A DNA stretch of 5,379 nt from Leptolyngbyaceae cyanobacterium SM1_3_5. GTDB lineage: Bacteria > Cyanobacteriota > Cyanobacteriia > Elainellales > Elainellaceae. Shown piece by piece: positions 1 through 5,202 of the stretch; within the stretch, counting starts at the first letter, position 1; each line of letters opens with the position of its first letter. The stretch covers positions 1-5,379 of the forward strand of contig JAAUTJ010000388.1 of assembly GCA_012031475.1 (NCBI GenBank), in the 5' to 3' direction. The position numbers and the translations under genes were made by a program. The notes beneath the pieces are model-generated. The model was not told where the DNA came from, did no database searches, and saw only the letters and a list, made by a program, of their open reading frames with translations.

Positions 1-57
1 CCGACCTCCCGACCCGACCCCCAAACGCCCAACACCCCTCAAACCTTGTGTGCCACA
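1..57. other. Upstream edge, C-rich noncoding
   Basis: This short leader before the first gene is C-rich, with repeated CCGAC/CCCGAC-like words in the first 20 bases. It contains an in-frame TTG at 46 that would extend the first gene by four residues. I see no Shine-Dalgarno sequence or clear promoter, and the true promoter may lie outside the window. Confidence 0.4.
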
Positions 58-1632
58 ATGAGAGGCATTGCGTCAAAAAAAATCCGCGTGATCGAGGTCG
101 AAGTTCACCGTCAATTAAGAGCTTTTCTGCGCGAGCAGGGCGAACCCTACTGGCTGCATCATCTGACGATGGCGCGGCTGGTGGCTAGGGCTTTGCGGCT
201 CGATCGCAGTGCGTTGATTCAAACCGGAGCCACGTCGGGCTATCACGGCCACTATCGCCTCAGCTACCTGATGCCCGCGCTGATTTGGCAGGAGCCGACG
301 CTGCTGGTTGTGCCCGAAGCGCTTGCCCAACGCTTGCTGATGGTCGAAATTCCCCGTTTGCGCCAGTGGATCACCGTTGATAAGCCGATTCGCACGGGCG
401 ATCGCTGGGAGCCGAATTTCTCCGGCCTGATGCTGACGACGCCGCAAGCTTGGCTGCGCGATCGCTTGTTCAACCTCGGCCAGTTCCCGACTGACATTCC
501 GACAATTCTCGATGGTGTGGACGATCTAGAAGCATGGGTGCGATCGACTCTCACCACAACCCTTGAGCCGAGCGACTGGGATCGCTTGATGCTGGCTTGT
601 CCCGATCAGGCGGACGCGATTCGCGATGCCAGAGTGCAACTGACGCGATCGATCTTTCAGCATCCCGCTAATCCCTACGATTGCTACCTGCTGGATGCCG
701 ACGAGCAAGCCAGGTTAGCGCAGCTTTATCAGAGCTTGGGCGATACCGTTCCGCAAGCTCGCGATCGCGCTTCCCTACCTCAACCTTGGGCAGGCTTTGG
801 ACAGTTTCAGCAGGCCAACTCGCTAGTGTGGACGCAAATCGCCCGTAAACAGGGTCAGTTTTCGCTGCACTGCGGTTTGGCGGATGTCGCGTCGGTGCTG
901 GAATCGGTGTGGCCGCAACAGCCGATCGTCCTGATTGGCAGCGCCCTAGATGTCGATGCAGATGCCCCCAACTTTCGCCAGCGGCTCGGATTGGGTGAAC
1001 TGACCTGCGTTAAGTTTTCGCCCGATCGTCAAAGCGAACTGATCCAGCTTTACCTGCCCGACGGCATTCCCTTTCCCAACACGCCGCAGTACCAAACCGC
1101 GCTCTTGCAAGAAGTCCGCCGCCTGCTGGATGCCAGTTCAGCCAGTCCGGGACTAGCCGTAATTCTGGTGGGCGATACGCCGCTCAAGTCGCAGGTCGGC
1201 TCGATTTTGGCGTCTGAACTGGGTTCACGAGTGCAAGTTGAAAAAACCTGTCTGGATGAAAACGGCGTTTTGGTGAGCGGCTGGGAATTTTGGCGGCAAC
1301 ATCAAGCCGTTTTGCCTGCGCCGCGCCTGCTGATCGTTGCTACGCTGCCCTTGCCTTCGCTCGAAGACCCGCTGGTGGCCGGACGAGTCGCCTACTACAA
1401 ACGCCTGCACCAAGATTGGTTTCGCCTCTATCTGCTGCCCACTGCAATTAGCGAACTGCAACGATCGATCGCGCCCGTCCGCGAATCTCAAGGCGTAGTT
1501 GCCCTGCTCGACAATCGCGTGAATCACCGCAGCTATGGTCAGCAAATTCTCGCTGCGCTCAGTCCGGTTGCTCAGTTGAATTACGTCGATCGTGGCTTAT
1601 TTCTATCAGCAGATGCGCCCGTTTTAGATTGA
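58..1632 (+). CDS. DinG/XPD-like helicase-family protein with degenerate catalytic motifs
   Basis: This 524-residue protein (from ATG 58) resembles DinG-type superfamily 2 DNA helicases in overall order. Residues 55-75 occupy the Walker A region, followed by LSYLMPAL and a TLLVVPEALAQRLL block like helicase motif Ia. Residues 150-160 sit where the DEAH box is expected. Residues 290-312 (GSAL...RQRLGL) match the TSATL...LGL segment. Residues 423-500 match the helicase C-terminal domain: LPLPSLEDPLVAGRVAYYK, then GVVALLDNR and SYGQQILAAL. The key residues are missing. The P-loop reads GATSGYHGHY instead of GxGKT/S, the DEAH box reads DGVD, and the QxxGRxIR motif reads QRSIAPVR. No four-cysteine Fe-S cluster motif is visible. 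E. coli DinG is longer, at about 700 residues. ATPase activity is therefore doubtful, and a DNA-binding or scaffold role is only inference. The start is uncertain. Candidates are TTG 46, ATG 58 and GTG 88 (giving MIEVEVHRQL), none with a good ribosome-binding site. GTG 88 begins exactly where the conserved-looking part starts. The reading frame is uninterrupted, so this is not an obvious pseudogene. Confidence 0.85.
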   Translation: MRGIASKKIRVIEVEVHRQLRAFLREQGEPYWLHHLTMARLVARALRLDRSALIQTGATSGYHGHYRLSYLMPALIWQEPTLLVVPEALAQRLLMVEIPRLRQWITVDKPIRTGDRWEPNFSGLMLTTPQAWLRDRLFNLGQFPTDIPTILDGVDDLEAWVRSTLTTTLEPSDWDRLMLACPDQADAIRDARVQLTRSIFQHPANPYDCYLLDADEQARLAQLYQSLGDTVPQARDRASLPQPWAGFGQFQQANSLVWTQIARKQGQFSLHCGLADVASVLESVWPQQPIVLIGSALDVDADAPNFRQRLGLGELTCVKFSPDRQSELIQLYLPDGIPFPNTPQYQTALLQEVRRLLDASSASPGLAVILVGDTPLKSQVGSILASELGSRVQVEKTCLDENGVLVSGWEFWRQHQAVLPAPRLLIVATLPLPSLEDPLVAGRVAYYKRLHQDWFRLYLLPTAISELQRSIAPVRESQGVVALLDNRVNHRSYGQQILAALSPVAQLNYVDRGLFLSADAPVLD

Positions 1633-1708
1633 AAAATCCACGAGTGAATGGAATTGGACTGGGGAATGCTGTAGTTAAACTGACATATTCGATCGCATCC
1701 CTTCAAAG

Positions 1709-1993
1709 ATGATTAACGGTTTTCCGGTTGTTTGGATTCTTGCAATTTTACTGGTTGTCTGGTGGATGTATTCTCAGTCAGAAACCCACAAAACACGCAT
1801 CATTCATGCCCTTCAAGTTCGCGGCGCTAGGGACATTACTGTTTCTGCCAGATGGTTCGATGGGGACAAAGGCACCAACACCTTTGATGTAACCTATGTC
1901 AACCAACAAGGCCAATTCTGTAAAACTGTTTGTAAAATCGGCCTTGGAGTCTTGAGCGATCCCGAAATTTTTTGGCGCGATCCGCCGAACTAA
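1709..1993 (+). CDS. Small single-pass membrane protein, function unknown
   Basis: This 94-residue protein is not recognised. Residues 5-21 (FPVVWILAILLVVWWMY) form one clear hydrophobic membrane segment right at the N-terminus. The next stretch holds H27, K28 and R30, so by the positive-inside rule the C-terminal 70 residues probably face the cytoplasm. That part alternates hydrophobic and polar residues (DITVSARWFD, TFDVTYVNQQG), which suggests a small beta-rich domain. It contains C71 and C75 in a CxxxC arrangement. The gene starts 76 bases after the DinG-like gene on the same strand, so the two could be cotranscribed. No strong Shine-Dalgarno sequence precedes ATG 1709, and I found no convincing promoter in the gap. 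It is followed within 30 bases by a strong terminator hairpin, which fits a real transcription unit ending here. Composition, membrane segment and terminator position support it as a real gene. Confidence 0.75.
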   Translation: MINGFPVVWILAILLVVWWMYSQSETHKTRIIHALQVRGARDITVSARWFDGDKGTNTFDVTYVNQQGQFCKTVCKIGLGVLSDPEIFWRDPPN

Positions 1994-2019
1994 AGGAAGC
2001 TGGTTCACACACACATTCA

Positions 2020-2052
2020 AAAAGGGGGCGATCGAGTCGATCGCCCCCTTTT
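2020..2052. terminator. Bidirectional intrinsic terminator between convergent units
   Basis: A perfect inverted repeat has 16-base arms centred on 2036. The left arm is AAAAGGGGGCGATCGA and the right arm is its exact complement, ending CGCCCCCTTTT. In practice the last few pairs near the centre open to form the loop. On the plus strand the GC stem is followed by four T. On the minus strand it is followed by five T. It lies 27 bases after the stop of the 94-residue gene and faces the leftward thiOG gene, so it can end transcription from both sides. Confidence 0.85.
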
Positions 2053-2171
2053 CAATCTATCTAGGGTAGATTCCCCGCCGCAAGCGGCGTCAGTTCTGCT
2101 AAAGTTCCGGCTGAAACCGAAAACCCATTGAAATGGCTTAATCCTCACGAGTCCGTTCCGGCAACCCTGTG

Positions 2172-2247
2172 GGATTGCTAATCCGTTTTAGGACTTCAGC
2201 GATTAGCTGTGGAAATTGATTTCCTGGCTGGCAAGGCGTAAGTCCTA
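2172..2247. other. Overlapping, mutually exclusive stem-loops; candidate structured RNA or repeat remnant
   Basis: Four complementary pairs are packed into 76 bases. They are GGATT 2172-2176 with AATCC 2180-2184, GCTAATC 2177-2183 with GATTAGC 2201-2207, TAGGACTT 2189-2196 with AAGTCCTA 2240-2247, and GGAAAT 2211-2216 with ATTTCC 2219-2224. The first two compete for AATCC. The last lies inside the third, making a long imperfect hairpin. No known RNA family was recognised, and the transcribed strand is unknown. A decayed insertion-type repeat would explain the outer inverted repeat equally well. Confidence 0.3.
2211..2224. repeat. Palindromic 14-mer GGAAATTGATTTCC, copy 1
   Basis: This is a near-palindrome with arms GGAAAT and ATTTCC around TG. 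An identical copy lies at 2438-2451, 227 bases away. The flanking bases differ between copies (GTG...TGG here), so identity seems limited to the palindromic core. Confidence 0.6.
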
Positions 2248-2435
2248 TGAGTAATTCTGGTTTTGCTTGGCTTCAGTTCCAGGTCCGTCGCTCAGTCGAT
2301 CGAGCAACAGAGCAGGTTTCAGAATTTGCTCCAGCGAAAGCGATGAATGAGGGATAACAACGAAAGTCGCAAAACTGACTGAAAAGCCGATCGCACCAGG
2401 GTTGTCACTCGTTTGAACGGGGTTTCGCTTTCAGA

Positions 2436-2453
2436 CCGGAAATTGATTTCCGG
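2436..2453. repeat. Palindromic 14-mer, copy 2, extended to 18 bases; just past thiOG
   Basis: The sequence CCGGAAATTGATTTCCGG has 8-base complementary arms around TG and contains the same 14-mer as 2211-2224. It lies 29 bases beyond the thiOG stop codon on the minus strand. It could form a hairpin at the 3' end of that message, but no T run follows on the minus strand, so it is not a standard intrinsic terminator. Protection of the mRNA end or a protein site are alternatives. Confidence 0.5.
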
Positions 2454-2482
2454 GTATGGCTGAGGCAGGTGCAAGATCTCAG

Positions 2483-4450
2483 TTAGCCGATCGTCCCCGT
2501 CATCGGTGAACTTGGAGCGGCGATCGATTTGACGGGAATTCGTCCGGCCAAATACGCCATCCGTCCCGCGATCGCCGCCATGCCCATTGCTTGACCCATC
2601 AGAGCGGGATTTTGCGCTTGGGCGATCGCGGTGTTGATTAGCAGCGCATCGGCTCCCATTTCCATTGCCTGCGCTGCTTCGCTCGGTGTCCCGATTCCGG
2701 CATCCACGACAACGGGAATGTTGGCGTTCTCGATGATGATTTCGATGTTGGCCTGATTGCGAATGCCTTGCCCCGACCCGATCGGAGAACCCAGCGGCAT
2801 CACGGTCGCGCAGCCTGCTTCTTCCAGTCGTTTTGCCAGCAGCGGATCGGCGTTGATGTAGGGCAGCACGGCAAAGCCTTCTTTGACGAGTTGTTCGGCG
2901 GCTTGCAGGGTTCCGATCGGGTCGGGCAAAAGATATTTTGCGTCGGGGATCACTTCGAGCTTGACGAAGTTGTTGTCTTCTTGTCCCAGCAGCTTTGCCA
3001 TCTCGCGACCCAACCGCGCCACGCGAATCGCATCTTCGGCAGTCTGACAGCCTGCGGTATTCGGCAGCATCCACAGCTTTTGCCAGTCGATCGCCTCGGC
3101 CAAGCCTTGATGTCCGGGTGCATTCGTCTGGACTCGCCGCACGGCAACGGTGATAATTTCGCAGCCGCTCGACTCGATCGCCTGCTGCATTTCGGCAAAA
3201 TTGCGATATTTTCCGGTTCCAGTCATCAGGCGCGATCGAAAGGTGCGTCCGGCGATCGTCAGGGGGCGATCGTCAATTTGCGGAGCCGTTTGAACCACAT
3301 CAAGCGTTTGCACAGGAGCCTCAGCAGGAGTAGGGGAACTTATTGTAGCGAAGGTGCGAGGCTGCTGAAATCGCTGCCACGAAAATTCTGGTAACAAAGG
3401 ATCGATACGCTGATCCCAAACGGCATCGGCAATCAGTTGAGCCGTGATTGGCGCGAGTAGGATGCCGTTGCGGTAGTGTCCGGTTGCGACGGTTAAATTT
3501 TGGCAGTGGGTTTGACCCAAAATTGGCATTTCGTCGGGCGTTTCCGGTCGAAAGCCCCACCACTGTTCCTCGATCGCAAACTCCTTCAAAGCTGGATACA
3601 GCCGCACCGCTTCATGCAGCAGCGAGTGAATTCCCGCAACCGTATTTCCGGGCATAAATCCAGCCGCTTCACTCGTTGCGCCGATCACAATTCGCCCGTC
3701 CCGTCGCGGCACAATGTAGGCCGATTCGCCATACAAAACGCGCTGAAGCGGTAAGCCTGCCGCGATCGGAACGCGCACCGAAAGCATTTGCCCTTTGCGC
3801 GGCTGCGTAGGAATCGGCAGCAGCGCGGCAGACCAAGCCCCAGTTGCCAAAATGTAATGCTCTGCTTGCCAATCGGCATTGGCGGTTTTGATGGCGGTGA
3901 CTTGATTTTGCCGCTGCTCGCTCTTTAGACTCGCGTAGCGAACCGCCTCGACCTCAACGCCTTCTTGCAGATCGACGCCGATCGATTCCGCCACCGATTG
4001 CAAGGTCTGCGCCAGCCGCCGATTGTCCACTTGGGCATCTTCGGGAAACCACCAGCCGCCGATCACAGCCGGACTTAATCCCGGTTGGGCGTAGTGGATC
4101 GCAGTGGCATCAAGCCATTGAGCGGCAATCGATCGATCGGGTTCTTGAAACACCGGAGCGAGAATGCCACAAGGCCAATATCCGGCATTTTGCCCGCTAA
4201 TGCTTTCCAGCTTGCGAATCCAGTCGGGATAGAGGTTGCGGCTTCTGAGGCAGAGCGATCGCATCGCAGGTGAAGTCAGGTGTTCAGCTTCGGGGGCGAG
4301 CATTCCGGCTGCGGCATGGGTAGCGGCTTGAGCAAAGTCGCGGCTTAGAACGGTGACATTGGCACCGCGCAGTTTGAGTTCAACGGCGATCGCCAGTCCA
4401 ACGATGCCGCCGCCCACGACCAACACCTCAGCGATCGATTCATGACACAA
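2483..4450 (-). CDS. thiOG: Glycine oxidase / thiazole synthase fusion (ThiO-ThiG)
   Basis: This 655-residue cytoplasmic enzyme makes the thiazole half of thiamine. Residues 1-363 are ThiO, an FAD-dependent glycine oxidase that turns glycine into dehydroglycine and H2O2. It has the dinucleotide-binding GGGIVG at 13-18, AAGML at 47-51, YIVPRRDGR at 245-253, GFRPETPDEMPILG at 299-312 (R301 probably binds the glycine carboxylate, as Arg302 does in the Bacillus enzyme) and GHYRNGILLAP at 324-334. Residues 364-395 are a Pro/Ala/Thr-rich linker. Residues 396-655 are ThiG, a TIM barrel that joins dehydroglycine, deoxyxylulose phosphate and ThiS thiocarboxylate. K497 in FVKLEVI is the expected imine-forming lysine. 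E499 and D583 (VVDAGIGTPSEA) fit the catalytic acids, and GSPIGSGQG (554-562) fits phosphate binding. The protein ends in the typical SSPMTGTIG. The only in-frame start before the FAD motif that leaves a normal N-terminus is TTG 4450. GTG 4426 would begin directly at the first beta strand. An upstream TAG at 4465-4463 closes the frame. The gene lies 23 bases after the Thr/Gly membrane protein and is probably cotranscribed with it. The identification is very secure. Confidence 0.97.
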   Translation of the reverse strand: MCHESIAEVLVVGGGIVGLAIAVELKLRGANVTVLSRDFAQAATHAAAGMLAPEAEHLTSPAMRSLCLRSRNLYPDWIRKLESISGQNAGYWPCGILAPVFQEPDRSIAAQWLDATAIHYAQPGLSPAVIGGWWFPEDAQVDNRRLAQTLQSVAESIGVDLQEGVEVEAVRYASLKSEQRQNQVTAIKTANADWQAEHYILATGAWSAALLPIPTQPRKGQMLSVRVPIAAGLPLQRVLYGESAYIVPRRDGRIVIGATSEAAGFMPGNTVAGIHSLLHEAVRLYPALKEFAIEEQWWGFRPETPDEMPILGQTHCQNLTVATGHYRNGILLAPITAQLIADAVWDQRIDPLLPEFSWQRFQQPRTFATISSPTPAEAPVQTLDVVQTAPQIDDRPLTIAGRTFRSRLMTGTGKYRNFAEMQQAIESSGCEIITVAVRRVQTNAPGHQGLAEAIDWQKLWMLPNTAGCQTAEDAIRVARLGREMAKLLGQEDNNFVKLEVIPDAKYLLPDPIGTLQAAEQLVKEGFAVLPYINADPLLAKRLEEAGCATVMPLGSPIGSGQGIRNQANIEIIIENANIPVVVDAGIGTPSEAAQAMEMGADALLINTAIAQAQNPALMGQAMGMAAIAGRMAYLAGRIPVKSIAAPSSPMTGTIG

Positions 4451-4451
4451 A

Positions 4452-4475
4452 AGGGTGAACGACTACTTCCACCCT
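4452..4475 (-). promoter_or_regulatory. Hairpin at the gene junction, overlapping the thiOG translation start region
   Basis: On the minus strand AGGGTG (4475-4470) pairs with CACCCT (4457-4452) around a 12-base loop, followed by TTT and then G, one T of which begins the TTG start codon of thiOG. The stem starts in the stop codon of the upstream gene and ends next to the thiOG start. The only purine-rich, Shine-Dalgarno-like stretch (GGTGGAAG) lies partly in its 5' arm and loop, about 15 bases from TTG. It could modulate thiOG translation or act as a weak attenuator. Six pairs with a large loop is a modest structure, so chance is possible. Confidence 0.3.
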
Positions 4476-5022
4476 ACCAAAGGGCGCGGAATCTGCGGGT
4501 TTGGGTGTTCTCGGTGGTGAAGCCGCTGGGGAAGGTTCTGCTGCCCGATCGCGCTGCCGCTGTGCCGCCCGTTGTTGTGCCTCCGGCTGTCGTGGCGCTG
4601 CGGGCGGGCGTTGTGCCGCTTCTGCCGTTGTCGCCTGTGATGCCGGGAATTGGACTGGCAGGCAGGTTGCCAGGGGTGGTGGGCTGCCCGGCTTGCCCAG
4701 TTGTGCCCGTACCCGTGCCGCCCTGCGTTGTGGTTCCCGTGCCGCCGCCGATTCCACCCGTCGTTCCGGTTGCGCCTGTCGTTCCAGTCGTGGTGGTTCC
4801 GGTTGTGGTGTCAAAGGTTTGCGTTGTGGCGGTGTTGTTGCGGTTGCCGCCAAACAGATTGCTAAAGAAATTATTCGTGCCCTGCGAACCCGGTGTTCCC
4901 ACCAGCAAGACAAACGCCAGCAGTGCGGTAATCAAGCTAATTGTGCGAGCCGTTCCTTGCACAAATGCGGCGACGATCGCCCCAACAATTGCCGTAATCA
5001 GCAGGAAAGTAACTAGATTCAT
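4474..5022 (-). CDS. Two-pass membrane protein with Thr/Gly-rich low-complexity tail, function unknown
   Basis: This 182-residue protein is not recognised as a named family. Residues 3-21 (LVTFLLITAIVGAIVAAFV) and 27-42 (TISLITALLAFVLLVG) are two hydrophobic membrane segments joined by a short turn containing R26. A linker with NNFFSNLFGGN follows at 50-60. Residues 64-160 are dominated by Thr and Gly with some Ala, Ser and Pro, and almost no charge. The last 20 residues carry several Arg and end in ALW. If R26 lies on the cytoplasmic side, both ends including the tail face the periplasm. That is inference from one charge. A good Shine-Dalgarno (GGAG, five bases from ATG 5022) fixes the start. 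The gene comes 23 bases before thiOG on the same strand and so probably leads that operon. The hydrophobic N-terminus, the Shine-Dalgarno and the promoter make this strand the coding one, although the opposite strand is also open across the region. A structural, envelope-spacer or regulatory role cannot be told apart from sequence. Confidence 0.82.
   Translation of the reverse strand: MNLVTFLLITAIVGAIVAAFVQGTARTISLITALLAFVLLVGTPGSQGTNNFFSNLFGGNRNNTATTQTFDTTTGTTTTGTTGATGTTGGIGGGTGTTTQGGTGTGTTGQAGQPTTPGNLPASPIPGITGDNGRSGTTPARSATTAGGTTTGGTAAARSGSRTFPSGFTTENTQTRRFRALW
4693..4833 (-). repeat. Degenerate Thr/Gly-coding repeat tract
   Basis: This part of the 182-residue gene encodes residues 64-110, nearly all Thr and Gly. 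On the plus strand an approximate 18-base period is visible around 4757-4810 (CCCGTCGTTCCGGTTGCG, then CCTGTCGTTCCAGTCGTG, then a GTGGTTCCGGTTGTG variant). Synonymous codons are mixed rather than identical, which suggests an old repeat expansion or selection on amino-acid composition. Its length may vary between strains. Confidence 0.55.
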
Positions 5023-5027
5023 TTCGA

Positions 5028-5031
5028 CTCC
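5028..5031 (-). promoter_or_regulatory. Shine-Dalgarno GGAG for the membrane-protein gene
   Basis: The minus strand reads TTTTGGAGTCGAAATG, placing GGAG five bases before ATG 5022. This is the clearest ribosome-binding site in the window and supports both the reality and the start of the 182-residue gene. Confidence 0.7.
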
Positions 5032-5152
5032 AAAACACCAAATCGAAGGGACAAAAATGAACGATGAGCGGCAGACTGCGAAACACCAGCGATCGCACCA
5101 CTTCCACTGAATCTAAGCTTGAGCAGCAAATCGATCGCTTGGCCTCTAGCAA

Positions 5153-5202
5153 ATGATAGATTGCCTCAGTTCTCAAAACTTTTGCGGCCATCTTTCTATC
5201 AT
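5153..5202. repeat. 8-base inverted repeat overlapping the candidate -10 box
   Basis: ATGATAGA at 5153-5160 and its exact complement TCTATCAT at 5195-5202 are separated by 34 bases. The right copy overlaps the TATGAT -10 element of the second promoter candidate. It could be a pair of operator half-sites or a stem at the 5' end of the leader RNA. An 8-base repeat this far apart can also arise by chance. Confidence 0.3.

Larger units (their letters stand above)
2053..2482. other. Gene-free convergent intergenic region with several hairpins
   Basis: This 430-base stretch between the terminator and the end of thiOG has no ORF with recognisable similarity. It contains small hairpins at 2076-2089 (CGCCG-CAAG-CGGCG), 2125-2136 (CCAT-TGAA-ATGG) and 2172-2184 (GGATT-GCT-AATCC), and a larger imperfect one at 2189-2247. 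The 8-mer GTTCCGGC occurs at 2104-2111 and 2155-2162. A 14-base palindromic motif occurs twice. I searched the minus strand just after thiOG for a thiS-like frame and found none. On the minus strand 2249-2235 reads CATAGGACTTACGCC, which resembles words I recall from cyanobacterial intergenic repeats. That is memory only, so a decayed mobile repeat is one possible explanation. Confidence 0.5.

Noticed and set aside
2460..2482. CTGAG/CTCAG hairpin directly after thiOG as an intrinsic terminator
   Set aside because: It has only five pairs and a 13-base loop, and no T run follows on the minus strand. The 2020-2052 hairpin is a much better terminator.
2053..2482. Known structured RNAs (tmRNA, RNase P RNA, SRP RNA) in the intergenic region
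   Set aside because: None of their hallmark conserved sequences was found on either strand.
2319..3074. 251-codon minus-strand ORF overlapping the ThiG half
   Set aside because: It is very rich in Arg, Ser and Asp, with no domain. It is a frame-shifted reading of thiOG running into the intergenic region.
2768..3394. 208-codon plus-strand ORF opposite the ThiG half
   Set aside because: It is antisense to a clearly conserved ThiG sequence. Its residue mix (many Arg, Gln, His, Cys) is typical of a shadow frame.
4440..4913. 157-codon minus-strand ORF in another frame of the membrane-protein gene
   Set aside because: The Pro/Gln/Arg/Ala-rich product is the shifted reading of the same repeat tract, and the frame has no independent start signal.
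4442..5110. 222-codon plus-strand ORF rich in Val and Pro opposite the membrane-protein gene
   Set aside because: Its composition is what the reverse reading of Thr/Gly codons gives. It lacks recognisable features, while the minus strand has membrane segments, a Shine-Dalgarno and a promoter.
5161..5180. Possible TPP riboswitch element near CTGAGG on the minus strand
   Set aside because: The conserved TPP motif is CTGAGA, and the expected second arm and pyrophosphate-sensing sequence are absent.
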